64,000 bases of DNA from Armigeres subalbatus (GCF_024139115.2 NC_085141.1:220943783-221007782); one strand, 5' to 3'. Positions 1 to 13,019 are shown, counted from the first letter of the stretch. Numbers and translations are program-made. The notes: a model not told the origin generated them from the letters alone.

Positions 1-109
1 CTGTATACAATTACCCAATTGGTTTTTGTATATGATTACTCCAATTGTAAAAAAACTGCGAGTCGAACTGGAAATTCAGGGCAAGGCCGGACAGCTAGTA
101 TATATGAAA

Positions 110-520
110 ACCAGTATGTATGCTCGCTAACTAATTCTGAACCACTTGACCGATTTCAACCAAATTTGATTCACATTTGGGGAAGATAACAAAGCGGATG
201 GGTTGGTCATCGAGAAAACGAACAATTCTGCTTAACCCTTGGCCTATTGCAACCAAACTAGGTACGCATATTCACTATTAGAAGACGATTATATGGGAGG
301 GTATTTTTTTAAAGGGTTGTGGAAGGAGGGGAATTGATAAAAAATTAAAAATTCAGTGTAACTTCTGAACCCCTGGACCGAACTTAATTATTGAGTGTTG
401 CTTTTGATCCCGTGGGTCGATTTCAACCAAATTTTCGCTAAAACTTTGGAGTCTTTTGACTGATTCCAACCAAATTTGGGACACATGTTCTCTCTATTAA
501 GGAGACGGCTATAGGGAATA
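110..520. repeat. Degenerate tandem repeat, about 100-bp spacing
   Basis: A phrase of the form gaccgatttcaaccaaattt followed by a tract like cacatgttctctattagg recurs near 150, 245, 410 and 470 with many substitutions. It reads as a decayed tandem repeat. No coding potential is visible, and the family is not identified. Confidence 0.5.
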
Positions 521-599
521 GGAGTGTTATTGGGAGAACGGGGGAAGAAGTGCTTTACAAGAAACGAGTAGTTTAGTAACTAAACTAACTAAACTTTAG

Positions 600-880
600 T
601 TCAAGTGAAAATACATGGAGCAATTTTTAAAAAAATAGAGAAAACTGAGTATATAAATGAGGAAGGAGGAATAAGAAGGAAGGAAGATGAAGAAGGAGGA
701 CAAAGGAAGAAGGAAATATGAAGAAAAAAACGGGAAAATGAAGGAGAATGAAGAAGGATATAAGTAAGAAGCAAAGAAGATGAATGAAGATAGGAGTATG
801 AAGGAAGAAAAAAAGTAGAGTTTAGAAGGGAAGTTGTAAAGAAAAATAAAAGAGAAAAAAGAGGAATGAGGAGGGAGCTC
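600..880. repeat. Purine-rich GGAAGA-type tract
   Basis: The plus strand is almost entirely A and G, built from loose units of ggaagga and gaagaa. The open frame on the minus strand here (Ser/Phe/Leu-rich) is an artefact of this composition. The same kind of array recurs at 50810-51110 and 55400-56540. Confidence 0.75.
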
Positions 881-2930
881 AACCCGAGAGTTGTGGTTTC
901 TATTGTAGTATCAAGCCGTCTGTCGCATTTTTTTGTATACCTAAAGTAAAATCAAAAGTGATTCGAATTGTTCGAGACCAGTGTTGGAAAATGTACAGTA
1001 AAACACTGTGATTATGTGAATGTTTACATTTTATCCGGCCAAATTTCACGCACCGCACAAACCGAAACAGTTTTCAAAAAAAATGTACGCCTCATTGTGA
1101 CATTTTTTTTGCTGATGAGACAAACGGTTTGTTTGCTGCTACCTGCTGCTGCGTGAGAGTCGATTTCTTGTTTTGGTTCGTGCGCAGCGCAAACAGAACA
1201 GAATCGAGTTTAATCACCTGTGGCGCAAAGCCTAGAAAGAATGCTTGCCGTTGGTACTAATTCATCAGTTCTAGCCTCTAAAATGAGCAAGGAGTAATAA
1301 AATAATCATTTATCATTAAAAACGGTCATACGTCGTGAAATGAGCGTACAGAAACATTATTTGTGTGGAGAGAAAATAATAAAATCATGTGCTGACTGTC
1401 GTCTGCTTGGTTGTGGATGCTGCTGTGGCTGCCGTGGTTTTGTTTTTCTTTGACTGCGTGGCAGAACGAAAGATAAAAAGAAATGTCAACCGTTCCCGTC
1501 CCTGTTCGAGACTGTCAGTTTGAATATCAATCTGAAACATTTATTTTCCCACCAACTGTTGTTACACCACTCAGATCTTTTTTCTGCAGATTTGAACCAC
1601 GGATGAATCACGAGATTCAAATATTTTTCAATTGTGTTGCTGCAACATAATGATTTCATTTTATTGGAAAAAAAATCAAACATGAATAGAACACAGCTGG
1701 AAAAAACCAGTACGGTTGTTCTATTTTTCCCCAGAATCAAACTAGAATAATTTTCAAAAATAAACTTTTTCAGACAAAAAACAAAAATTTCTGATTGTTG
1801 CTTACAATACCTTGAAAAAATTCCAACTTAATGTGTAGTATAACAATATAATAAATTATGTTATTTTTATGATAAAATTGTAACAAAATTTGATAGTTCC
1901 TTTTTTAAGTGGTGTAATTTTTAATATAAATTTAGATATTTTAACATCATCTTCCACCAAGTATCCAACAAATTTTGCTATAGAAATTTTGTATAACACA
2001 ATAACATATGCGGATATAATTTTGATATGACATTCTAATCGGGGAATCACTACTGATTTTTCTCTTAGTATTTGCATTGTCACAAAACCTTAGACCCCCT
2101 CATACCATAAAATCATGGACGCCATTCTTGAATCACCCCTAGTAGCATTTAATTATAAGGGCATCTTTAGTAATGTTACAGTTCTAGTTATACTTTTTCC
2201 TCGATTTACAGGTTTTACAACTTTCAATAATATAAAACGGGAAATGCTTCTTCAGTAGCAGTTACAAAATGCACATGTTTTATAATGAAAAACTAAAATA
2301 TGATCTCCCGATGCTAACTCAAATGTCAAACTGCTGTGATGTCGATGAAACTAATTTTTTTAAGCTGACGAAGTGATCTACATTTGTTTTGAACAAAACA
2401 CAACTCGAGTAAATTCTGTTCCAAATTCGTGCAAAAATGCAACTGAGCAGTATTCCAGTTATATATTTTCTAACGAAACTGTTCGAAATTTTAAAACTAC
2501 AACGTATGTTGAAGATGGCATTTTTACAGTTTCAATTTAATGTCCTTACTTCCATATAAATAATAACTCTACTAAAGATGCCATAAAGGATGGGAAATTA
2601 ATTGGTTGACTTTGCTTATAAAAAAAGTTCAACCGACAAGCTTCTACAGATTCACATGATGCAGTGGAAAATTGTCATGAAAATGGTGTATTTTTTCCCA
2701 GACGTTGGTGTCTGGTATTTTATGATTTTCGAATTTTTGATCACTACTTCAGCATTTGAAATGATTTGAAATTATTAACCAACTTAAGATTCAGTTTTAA
2801 TGGAAAAAATACGGTAGATTGTAGGCATCAAAAGCTATATTAATCATCAACGACAATGCTCCTATCTTTGGATGTAAGAATAGAGGGGATGGCATCGACA
2901 CACATTACATGAATCCAATTAGTGAAACAC
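881..2930. other. AT-rich stretch, no gene seen
   Basis: No frame here has a recognisable domain; the open frames are short and biased in composition. No terminal repeats or target duplications were found. It may be ordinary intergenic or intronic DNA. Confidence 0.5.
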
Positions 2931-4200
2931 AAGTGTTTCAACTAATCACACGTAGATTATGGATGAAGAAAAAAAAAGAAAAGCCGATGAAAGCAACTTC
3001 AAAATTTCCTGTAGAACATTCTCCGCCGATCGGAAGTGCCCGATAATAAAATTCAGTCAACAGCGCCACCGAAAACATTTTCCGGCATCGTATATCTAGC
3101 TTCGATCCGAAAAGCAAGGAACCTGGCGGCATTCTTTTGAACCGAATCAACCGGTGGTGATGTATCACACTATAGAGCCACTATGATTTACGGAAACTCA
3201 CGCGGAATTGTTGTGGTGATGCGAACCATCCGGTAGCACCAAACGAAAACAACAAAGAGTTTTGTTTCTTCCTTAAATTTTCTCATTGATTCCAAGGCAC
3301 CAGATACAACTTAGAGCGACAAACCCGACCGAAGATCAAAGCCATCGAAACCGCAGTCGGCCCCTCTCCGCAAAGCATTGAAGCCCGTTTATGAAGTAAG
3401 AAAAATTTCTAGAGTGTATCTCGGTGTTCGGTTCGGCCCGTCAAGCAAAGTGAACGAGGGAGAAAGGGAGGTCGCATATCTGGCAGGTAATTTGAGCAAG
3501 TCTCGCTTCTGAGAAGATCTTGAGATTTTTCCTTGTTCTTATGGTCTATTCCGCACGCGGAGCACCCAACCAGGCCATAACAATGAAATCGGCAAAAGCC
3601 TAATGAGTGGCTGATTGAGCTCTGAAGATATTCAATTATACTTTCCGGTACGCATGCCAACTCGAGTAGTTGTTGAATCGCTTCAAAATTTCAAGCTAAT
3701 AGCCATTCCAACATACTATGGAAACTGAATGGAACGAATTGAAACCATCCTCGAATTTTGCACGTCCAAATGTATGTTTAATTTTTGATATCGTATCATC
3801 GAGCCACATTTGCTTATCGAGGTCCAACCGCATATTTACGCCTAATGCCATTCGGCTGCAGAAGCGTGTTTTTATTCTTTCTTAACCAACCAACATACTT
3901 ATTTCATGACCACAGAAACACCTGTCCCCCATCTGCTGCTTCTGGGCTGGCTGGAACCAACTACACTTGCGGCCAACAGATTAGTCATTCGGTTCTTCGC
4001 CGTTTCGGCATTTTAAGTGCCCCCTTATTGATGTTTCTGCCAGCAGCAGCCTTTTCGGGTTTCCACTTTTTGCCTTTGTTTCATCATGGATTGAACATGT
4101 CTGGCTTCAGTTTGCCTTCTTTGAAGCAAAATCCTCCATGCCTCTATGCTTGAAGGAAAGGATATCTTGTTTGCTGATCCTCGAGAAAAAGCAATGTTTC
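2931..4200. other. Higher-GC stretch, no gene recognised
   Basis: This is less AT-rich than its surroundings. Frames of 76 to 122 codons occur (for example 3785-4153 on the plus strand), but they have no domain, no signal peptide and no clear splice context. Nothing here can be assigned as a gene. Confidence 0.4.
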
Positions 4201-6052
4201 AGTACGAGAATGTATTATTTCTTGTCGATCGTGGGCATACATATGTATATCATTTAGTTTGCATACAAGGCATAAACAGATAATACCATAGGGGAAAGCA
4301 GTTAGTATACAGAACAGAGGCAACGAACTTGAGATGAACGCATGTTCAGATCACTTTATTCGTTTGATAATTAATAATATTGTTCATTATCTCATTGTTA
4401 TATTATCTCACAAACTTATTGATTTGATATTACATTTAATATAATATATACACCTGTGATGGAAAGCTACCTATATCAAAATGGTAAACTATGTTTTGAA
4501 ATCTTAAGTAGAATTGAAAAATATCCCGATTTTTCACAAAAAAACAGTTATTTATCAGCGTTCGCTAGCATTCCGGCTTGTTCATGGTTCGTGTTCAATT
4601 ACCTCTGATTTAGTTAAGTGTATCAGTAGGCATCCGTTGCCGTTATCAGTTAGAGGTTAGTGATCGTCATCGTTATTAAGAGGCTTGAATTGATACATAT
4701 TTTGTTCATAGGAAATTTGAAATGAAAAATCTTCAAAATGAAATGAAAAACAGTAGAAAGTTGCAATATTTCCAAAAACAAAATTAAAAGGAAACAAAAA
4801 TAGTGTAGAGTTTGCATCCACCCGTTATTCCTTATTTTTCAAGTTTTCGATAGAAAAGGTCTTATTTTCCATACAGCGTTCAATTCTATCAGCTAACTAC
4901 GAAACTGATGTTTTCAACTACGTGATCTCAAGTTTGATTGCACCTTAATATTAATAACTCACTCGAAGCTCGAAGCAGCTATAATTGTTGCGCCCCTCGA
5001 AAGTATAAATCGCACTATAAAACTTGCACACAAGTTAATGTACATCAGCTGCATGCACGCTAAACCTGTCCTACTCAAAATTGTGCTATAGGAGAATGGT
5101 GTTTTGAATCCCCATCTTTCGCTGTTATTGACTTTTCTTTACATGTACAGTGGCACTATGTATTATGGTATCTACAGTGGAGCGTTCTATTCTACCCAAA
5201 GCAATATGCATAAAAAAATCCTTGAAAAGTTTTGCTTGAAATCAGTAACTTCCATTCAATTGAAAAAAAAACTTGTAAGAGCACACGATCGCACAAAAGT
5301 TATAACAGTATGGTGATCGTACCGTAGCCTACCTTACAGGGGTTATACAAGTTGTGTATGATTGCTATAATAATTGTGAAATCTTCATTCACTTTGAGAC
5401 GCTTCTTAATATTGAAATAAGTCCGTCAAAAGGAGACAATTCAAAAGCTAAATAATTCTATTAGTCCAAGCTATTGTCTTTGAATATCTACCAAGAAATT
5501 CGAAGTAAACTTTTTGCATAGTGTTGTAATAATCGAAAGAGAAAGGAATCAAAGAGAAACTCTCTGTACACATATGACCTATTCTCTAAACTCTAGAATT
5601 AATCATTTGTTTGAGAAACTGCATAATATTACATCCCTTTTGCACAATTCCGAGAAAACAACAAGGAACAGTTTTCGAACGAATTGGAACCGAAGTATCG
5701 ATTTCTTCGATACAGATCAATAGTGTTAGGCAAACCTGAACAACTTGGGGCACTTTCAGTTCGAAAACTACAAGAAGTACTCCTTAATTGCTCTTCAAAG
5801 TGCGTGTACATATGTAGTTTCTCAAACAAACATGCCAGAATACATGTTTTTGGACGAGGGTTTAGAATATATAAAAATCTTATTTTGGTCAAAAATTGTA
5901 CACATGCATACGGTTCAAATAATTTGTTTTTGCTTGATTAAAAAAGCCGAGTTCCTTTCACAGGGTTACTCATCTGTAAAAAAAAGTCGCTGATTTTAGC
6001 CTGCTTTCGCTGGTGTTTTACATTAATTTCCAGGTAAAAACAAACGTGTCAT
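4201..6052. other. AT-rich stretch with one dispersed repeat
   Basis: No gene is recognised. The part at about 5500-5600 (gaagtaaactttttgc, a tgttgtaataatcg motif, then gacctattctc) matches about 34080-34165, so it belongs to a dispersed repeat of unknown class. Confidence 0.45.
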
Positions 6053-6053
6053 A

Positions 6054-6272
6054 GGGGAACTGTTCCGATCTCCATCTCACTATACATATATCCATCTCAT
6101 CGCTAAACAAAGAAATACGGCACCAAATTCGTCGATTCTTTTTGTCAACATGCGTGCCACTGCTGAAAAAAAAATCACAAAAATAATAAACAAACCAAAT
6201 TTCTTTCCAAATTGCTTTGTTTTTGATGGGACGGAAATAGGAGCTATGAGATGAAGTGGCGAACCGTTCCCC
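6054..6272. mobile_element. MITE, TA target site (Tc1/mariner-type)
   Basis: The left end ggggaactgttc and right end gaaccgttcccc are inverted, and a second inverted match follows (ccatctca on the left, tgagatgaa on the right). TA flanks both ends (6052-6053 and 6273-6274). The 219-bp element has no coding capacity. The TA duplication and short inverted ends are typical of MITEs mobilised by Tc1/mariner transposases; the class is inferred. Confidence 0.75.
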
Positions 6273-6666
6273 TATATAGATTTTTGCAGTTTTTTTGTCT
6301 TTATTAGCGTGATTTTTTATTGATAAGAAGTTCATCACCTAATTTTTGCAGCTAAATAATCAATTCAAACAAGTAAATATTGAAAAACACGTTTTACCAA
6401 ACAAATTATTGGTGGCTTGAACCAACGAGTTCCAACATCGTTGTTACCAGAGGCTGACAATGGCGGCGCCAGAGTCCTGGTAGCAGTAATAACTATACTG
6501 CCGTGAATCGCATATCTGTCCCATCTTTGCTGGGTATCTATTCTTTATTCTTTATTTATAAATACATTAACAGGCTATATAAGCCCAAATAATGTTAATC
6601 CTAATCTAATCTGATCACTTGTCATAAAAATAATAAAATACATAGAGAATAATCATATATGAATAG

Positions 6667-7326
6667 TTATCTTCCGTGCTCAGAGAAAAAATTGGAAAAT
6701 CGTCGTCGTAGAGTTTGTCGAGAAATGTTGAAATCAAACAAAGCTGCCACTTGATTAAAAATCCTTTGCAATCCTGTTATAGCACCATGCATACTATAAT
6801 TCGTACTCCGGAATGGTAAACGCAGCAGAAGATTGCTGCGCAACGCTCGTGGAACCGCGTTAATGTTCACTTGACCCAAAGCGGATGTGCAATCCACACG
6901 ACTTTGCAATAAATCTGCAACGAACATTGCCCTAGCGGTGTTCCTTCTTACGTGTAGAGGTTCCAATCGAATTAGACGACAGCGGCTTTCGTAACTAGGC
7001 AGTTCAAACGGATTCATCCACGGTAGCCGACGAAGTGCAAAGCGAAGGAAGCGGCGCTGTACGGATTCGATTCTCTCAACTCCGTTGTTATAGTTGGGAC
7101 TCCAAACTTCCGAACAATATTCCAGGGTAGACCGACACAGAGAACAGTACAGTGATTTAAGGCAATAAATATCGGTGAAATTCTTTGCTATCCTGAAAAT
7201 GAATCCCAGCGTCTGAGAAGCCTTACCAACAGCGTAGGAAACATGCTGCTTGAACGTGAGTTCTGCATCCAAAATTACTCCCAAATTCTTCACATGATTT
7301 ACACGATCAATCTCTTCTCCCTGCAA
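6667..7326 (-). pseudogene. LINE ORF2, C-terminal thumb region
   Basis: A 219-codon open frame begins in the segment RVNHVKNLGVILD and continues through CRSTLEYCSEVWSP and RRFLRFALRRLPW. This is the conserved region downstream of the reverse transcriptase in CR1/Jockey-group LINEs. It is offset from the RT frame by a break near 7330-7370. The stop codon (6667-6669) is followed by a short 3' UTR. Confidence 0.8.
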
Positions 7327-7370
7327 GCGGTAGTTGAAGCGTATAGGATTCTTTTTCCGTGAAAATGAAA

Positions 7371-8634
7371 TTATCGAGCATTTCTTCGGTTAACATCCAT
7401 CCGGTTGATGTAGCACCAATCGTCGAAAGTTTGAAGCTGCTGCTGTAGGCGATAACAGTCGTCGATAGAGCGGATTTCCAGATATATTTTTAGATCGTCT
7501 GCAAAGGACAATCGTGGAGTTCTCAACACTAAATGTACATCGTTGAAGTAGAGCAAAAATATGACTGGTCCCAAATGACTTCCTTGTGGGATTCCAGATG
7601 TAGAGGTGAAAGAAGGTCCAAAAGTATCTCCTATGGCAACCTTAAGCTCTCGCCCTGAAAGGTAGGAGCAAACCACCGTTGACTCCAAACCTTTCCAGTT
7701 TTGCTATTGCAATTTTGTGATTCACCTTATCGAAGGCGGCAGACAAATCGGTGTAAACGACGTCAGTTTGTGTGCGTTTTACCATACTCTCCGTGATGTA
7801 TGAAGTTAAGCACAGCAAATTAGATGTAGTGGAACGTCCTTGAAAAAATCCATGTTGGTCGTCACATAGAGATTGCTTGCAGTGAGCCTGTAGGGGTTCC
7901 ATAACCACCAACTCAAACAGTTTGGAGACGGCACACAGGGATGTAATTCCACGATAGTTGTTGACGTCACGTTTATCACCTTTTTTGTGCACTGGGAACA
8001 TATGAGCAGTCTTCCAGCAGGAAGGAAACACCCCGTGGGAAATGGACGCACGAAAGATACGGAGAAGAGGAACCATCAGATCATCGACGTGTCTTTTCAA
8101 TAGAATTGAAGGAAATCCATCAGGTCCCGGATTGAGAGACGATTTCAGCCGAGAAGCTGCTCCCGATATCATCGTTTCATCGATATCAATAGCACCGATT
8201 GCTTGACCCATGAGTGGAACGTTACTTATTGCGAGCTCAATTTCGTAATCACTAAGCTCCTCGTTAGAAAATACCTTAGCAAACTTATCCGAGAAAAACG
8301 AACAGATTTCCTGGGTGCTATTTGCTGTAGATCCATCAAATACCATGGACGACGGCAATCCAGATTCTTTACGCTGATCTTTGACATACTTCCAGAAACG
8401 TTTCGGATGTGATTTTAGGTTCCGTTGAATATTTTGCTGATATCGAGAATAGCAATCCTGACTGGCTCGCTTGTAGTCGTGGTTGAGCTTAACATAGTAG
8501 TTTCTCAGCGAAACAGTTCGATGCTTAGTGAATTTGCGTAGAGCCGCTCGCTTCAGATATTTCATTCTTCTCAGTGCAAGTGTTTGCCAATGGGGGGCCG
8601 TTCTTTGTATCGCTAGATCGTTTGGGAACGCCAC
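7371..8634 (-). pseudogene. LINE ORF2, reverse transcriptase domain, frameshifted
   Basis: This is the RNA-directed DNA polymerase that copies LINE RNA at a nicked target. The first part (8634-7642) has PGPDGFPS, a region with NNYRGITS, the QHGFFQGRSTT block and YTDLSAAFDKVNH. The second part (7688-7371), in another frame, has GIPQGSHLGP and the catalytic FADD motif. The frame break lies near 7660. The catalytic aspartates are present in the sequence, but not in one frame. Confidence 0.85.
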
Positions 8635-10053
8635 AATCGATAACGTATGCTAAAACGTTGGAGAACGCTTGTGCAGCATTTTCTATGTTTCCGAGGTCCA
8701 GAATAGTTTCCCAGTCGAGAGAAGATAGAAACTGACTGATACGACGATGATCAGCTTCACGAAAATTATAGCAGAAGCAAACAGGTGAGACATCCGTTTG
8801 GTTTGGAATACTGCAGTCAATTGAAACAACAAGCGCTGGATGATGCACCACCCGTTTCACCAGAGGGGATGGAGCTAGATCTACGATTGTAGACTTGGTT
8901 GCAAAACACAAATCCAGGTAGCGATTATTTTCATTGGCGATAGAATTAAACTGAGATAGCGTTGCTGAGCTGTAGCAGTCTAGAAGCTTCGCCGCTCCAG
9001 AGTGAAGAACGGAATTGTCGGTATCCGGGAACAGGAATCCGTTAGGAGAAGTTTTCCACGAAACGGTAGCTTGGTAGCTAGAATTTCGTCGACTGAATTA
9101 GCCTCCTCGAGAATTTGAAATATACAGTTGCAGTGTGTTTCTATGTAATCGATATCACGAGTCCGATCAGGGGGAATGTAAATCGCGCAAATAAACAATT
9201 GGCGATTGCGCAACTCGATTGCAGTCCAGGTCTGCTCAAGACACTTCTAAGACACATTTTCAACTGATTTCGCCTTCAAACTAGATCTAACTGCAATTAT
9301 AACTGCAATTATAACTGACTTACGACTATTCTCATGATTTCGGTCACATCTGAAGACATCATACGCAGTTCCGAACACCTGACTAGAGAGCGTAGCCTCA
9401 GTGAGCCAAGTCTCCACCAGAACAATCACATCGTAGCTCTGATCAGAAACTGCAAGCCGATACTCCTCGATGGTTGAATTGATGCCACCAACGTTTTGGT
9501 AGTACAAAATCAAGCTATTTCCTCGTTGATCGGTACTGGAATTTGAAAGGCTTTCAGGCAGAGTAGAGTTCGTCGGCAGATTGTACTTGCCTGAGGGGCG
9601 TTTGCGGAAAGTCCCTTCACCTAACTCATACTCAGGACCGGGACGACTGTTGGCCGCTGGCTGCAGGGGCTCGACTGAGATGAGTGGGCTAGGGGTTTCC
9701 TCAAGGCTGTTTGTAACTGTGCGTCCCAGTGATGTTGAAGATATTGGCAGGGGCTGATGTGTCTGCCCAGTTGAAGTTGTGCGTGGCAGTCCAAGTGGCT
9801 CCTGACCAGATTCAAACAAGCGGCAGGCGTTGTTCATGATGGGCGAGCTGGAAGCTTCAAAAATTTCAATGCACGAATCGCTCGACCGAGGGGAGTACTT
9901 GCCTGCATATGGGTTTCGGAAGACCTCTCCACCGACCCCATACACAGGACCAGGACAACTGATGAGCGCTGGCTGGAAAGGCTCGACTGTGATGGGGGGC
10001 TTCGAGGCTTCCATGAAGCTGAGAGTGGGCGTGCGTCCCGGTATCCAGAACAA
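8525..10053 (-). pseudogene. LINE ORF2, N-terminal linker and endonuclease, frameshifted
   Basis: The frame 10053-9247 encodes a Pro/Ser-rich linker of about 180 residues, then the endonuclease start with YYQNVGGI and VETWLTEA. The middle of the endonuclease continues in a different frame (9213-8980, CAIYIPPDR) and its C-terminal part in another (8911-8525). The linker contains two similar blocks: one with PITVEPFQPA and GKYSPRSS, another with PLISVEPLQPA and GKYNLPTNS, so it carries an internal duplication. At least three frame breaks show that it is not functional. Confidence 0.8.
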
Positions 10054-10172
10054 GGGCGAAGCATGACGGATATTTGAAGAGGATGATAATTCGGGAATGG
10101 CATTTGCGATGCATCTTGATTGATGTGTTTAGAATGAATTCATATGGGACAAATAAGCGATTCACGGCAGTA

Positions 10173-10600
10173 TATTGGATGGTTTATTCAGTTGAGCAAT
10201 TATTCAGTTAAAACGTTTTCAAGCAGTTTCAAATACTTACAGGGGTTGGACGGAAAAGTTAAGATAGACAGAATTTTGTCGAATTTTAAATTAGCATAAC
10301 TTAGTGTTTTTGATAAAACCGGAACCCAGAAACTCTTTTAGTTTTCTGTCCCCATCCTGAACCTCAGATTGGTCAACGACCACCGGAGCACAATGGTCGG
10401 ATTCGTCAAATTTCACGACATAAATCGATAACTCGAAAACCATCAGTGTTAAAGTTTTGACGTCTTCAGAAGAAATGATCTACAAGAAGAGATCTATTTT
10501 TGGTGTAAGTTGTCATTAGGGTGGCCCTTCGGTTAATTTCTTTCGGAAATGTATTTTTTCACCCTTTTGAGTTAGGATTTCATATAATTCTACAAAGTTG
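10173..10600. other. No gene seen
   Basis: No domain-bearing frame occurs here. Two short direct phrases mention nothing recognisable; the stretch is treated as unannotated repeat-like DNA. Confidence 0.4.
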
Positions 10601-10605
10601 TAGAG

Positions 10606-10690
10606 CAGAGGTTCCCAAACTTTTGGATATGCGACCCACCTAGCAGAATCCCATATTGCTTGCTGTAGCGACCCTAAACGCCATGCAATA
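10606..10690. repeat. Dispersed repeat, related copy at 39954-40040
   Basis: A phrase like ggttcccaaacttttgg is followed by gcgacccacctagcagaatc and catattgcttgc. The same order of phrases occurs at 39954-40040. The ggttcccaaac start is reminiscent of hAT-type MITE ends, but no terminal repeats or target duplication could be fixed. Confidence 0.5.
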
Positions 10691-11154
10691 ATCATCATTT
10701 TTTTCTTCTATTATTAAAGTATGTCATATAAACGAACAAAAGGAAAGATTGGACAGGTTGGAACCTGTCCATTTATGTTTATCAAATAGCAACCGCTGTT
10801 GAAAATAAACAACGGATATTTAAGTATAAGCAAAACTTGGCGAATAAGCTGGCCTAGAAATAGTAGCTGACTCAATTGTTAAATAATTGTTTATTTAGAG
10901 AGTACGAATGCTCTCGGAGCAGAATGTCACATGAGAGTAAATGTAGGTAGCATGCAACATTCTGCAACATTATTGAAAATGAGAGAAAAATTGTAAACAA
11001 TAGCCAGTAATTATAAATAACGTTTTTGTAAATAAAGAAGAGAGTTGGATTTTGGACTTGGAGTAAGCAAGTCATATCAGAACTGTCCAAGTGTTTTATT
11101 TTTCAAATTGTGATGACTGTTTTGCCAGAGACTAACCGCTCGAGTGCGTGCAAT

Positions 11155-11166
11155 TGGTGACAGCGG
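11155..11166 (+). other. Candidate primer binding site
   Basis: TGGTGACAGCGG starts with the TGG expected opposite the CCA end of a tRNA, and lies where the leader of the gag-bearing remnant should begin. It resembles the arginine-tRNA-type sites of mdg1/412 elements, but the match is partial. Confidence 0.35.
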
Positions 11167-12300
11167 TAACCGCTAAAATTTGGCAATGGAAACGCCGTTT
11201 CGAACAGTCTAGTAGTTATAAAAAAATCGAGAAGACAGAATGGTTGAATTTCAAAGTGAAAAAGTTCAAAAAAAAACTTAGTGAAATGAAATTCACATCC
11301 AAAATGTGTAAAAAGTGAAGAAAACTATGATTGTGCACATCAGAATAAAAACTTTAAATGTGCGAAAAAGGACAAAAAAAAATCAGCCATAATGAACAAA
11401 AAACTCGGACAAATTAATTAAATTCCCTGGAGCATCGGTGCAGTAAAAAAAAAAGTGGTATAGGTGAGTACATGAATTTCGGGCTTTTCGAAGCATTTAC
11501 ATGTAATAATAAAACATTTTTATTTATAAATACCATAATACAAGTATCCTCAACAAATTATTTACTACTAAATACTCACACTCAATAGATGCCAAGCCCA
11601 GAGTATCCGATTAAAAGTTGGTATTAAGTCCAGGACTAAAATTGAAAGGTGAAATTATTTACACGATACAGAGGTGTTATACTCACCTATCACCGATACT
11701 TGGTTACCGCACAACAGGAAACACTGCGGTAAAGCACTAGAATTTGTCCACGATTAAAGGTCTCTGTTCGTTTTCGCATAACTCGAAGACGTCTTGATGG
11801 ATTTTCTGGTGAAAAATAAAATTAAGATACCCATGGCATTCACATATGTTCACCTAAAATAAATTATTTTACCACTATATATTTACCTTCCACGACGATG
11901 TTCTACACTGGACACTGGATAACACACTTTTTTCGGTAACTCTCTCGGCACTTTTTTCAATACGACCCGCGAACGAACTGAACGAACGACCCGCGAACGG
12001 ACTGAGTACATTTTGATGCGTCGGCAATTAGTCGTCCAAACCGCGGACGAGCAGATAGGCGCACGGTAATGGGCGCGTTTCCAATGCAATGCATTGGATA
12101 TGATTACACGTCTACGTACGGGAGCTTTTGATTTGAATGAAATAATGTATGCAACAGCAGTACAGTAATTGCCAGCAATATGCGTTCGCAGGATTTGTGT
12201 TCTTACAAACAAGTTTATTCAATTTAACACCTCAATGTCACAATTAATTGATTCTTGATTAAATACTTTGGTGAAAGTTCGGTACAAAACGGAAGGTAAA

Positions 12301-12977
12301 ATGGAGTTTTCTCAAATAACAGCACTCAATGTATACCCGTATATGATGGAAATCCAGAAGAGCTGGAACCATTCATTTTACAATTGGAATTATTTGCATC
12401 TCAGTTAGAAGGACACGATCAAACTCCGCTTTTGAATGTTATATGGATGAAATTGAAAGGTAAGGCTCTTCGAAGAATTTCGAATTTAATTGCCCCTACT
12501 TGGACAGAAGTGAAAGCTAATTTACAACGAGAATTTAAGTTTCAGAAAAGCATTAGTGCTCTCATGAAAGATATTGAAACACTTTTACAGAAACCAAACG
12601 AATCGTTTGATGAATATAAAGCGAGAGGAGAAGAATTGTATAAATGGATAGAAAATGAAGGGCCGTTTGGGTTATCATCTTTGCGAAAACACTTCTTAGG
12701 GGGACTTCGAAACAAGGATCTAGCCCATGCAGGAATATTCCAGAGAGAAAAATCATTTCCAGAGTTACTTATCTGGTTAAAAAACGAGTGGGACGATAGA
12801 AATGAAATTGAAGAGATCAACGTAAGAGTGGAAATATTGAACAAGGCTTTGGAAGACAATCTCTATCAAATCTCTAACGAGGGACATAGAAAAAACTTGA
12901 ATGGTGAAGAATGTCAAAATGATTTTTTACACGCATATGCTCAAAGGACTACATCTAACACGAAACAAAAAAACTGA
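12301..12977 (+). pseudogene. Gag of a Ty3/gypsy-type element, frameshifted
   Basis: The likely start is the ATG at 12301. The frame shifts by one near 12345 and then stays open to 12977. The body has the retrotransposon capsid pattern: DGNPEELEPFILQL, a tryptophan in APTWTEVKANL, then ESFDEYKARGEELY. Gag packages element RNA into particles. No CCHC zinc knuckle is visible after the capsid, unlike the gypsy gag at 16679-18838. Confidence 0.65.
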
Positions 12978-13019
12978 TCAATGGGGGTTTCGAATATTGC
13001 GTCCGAACACCCCGACAAA

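Larger units (their letters stand above)
6541..10105 (-). mobile_element. Non-LTR retrotransposon, CR1/Jockey group, decayed
   Basis: Read on the minus strand, this carries an N-terminal linker, an apurinic-type endonuclease, a reverse transcriptase and a C-terminal thumb region, broken by several frameshifts. The 3' end carries short repeats of aataaag (6541-6557), as CR1-type LINEs often do. The motif PQGSHLGP and the tail block with LEYCSEVWSP suggest the CR1/Q/T1 branch of the Jockey superfamily; this is a family-level inference. It is dead as a coding unit. Confidence 0.85.
6498..10170. mobile_element. TA-flanked MITE split by a LINE
   Basis: The left end (6498-6524) and the reverse complement of the right end (10144-10170) match at 25 of 27 positions, beginning ctgccgtgaatcgc. 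TA lies outside both ends (6496-6497 and 10171-10172). The 3.6 kb between them is almost all LINE sequence, so a small MITE appears to have received the LINE. The alternative, a large transposon that carried the LINE from the start, is less likely. Confidence 0.7.

Noticed and set aside
3785..4153. 122-codon plus-strand frame
   Set aside because: No recognisable domain or initiation context; similar lengths occur by chance at this GC content.
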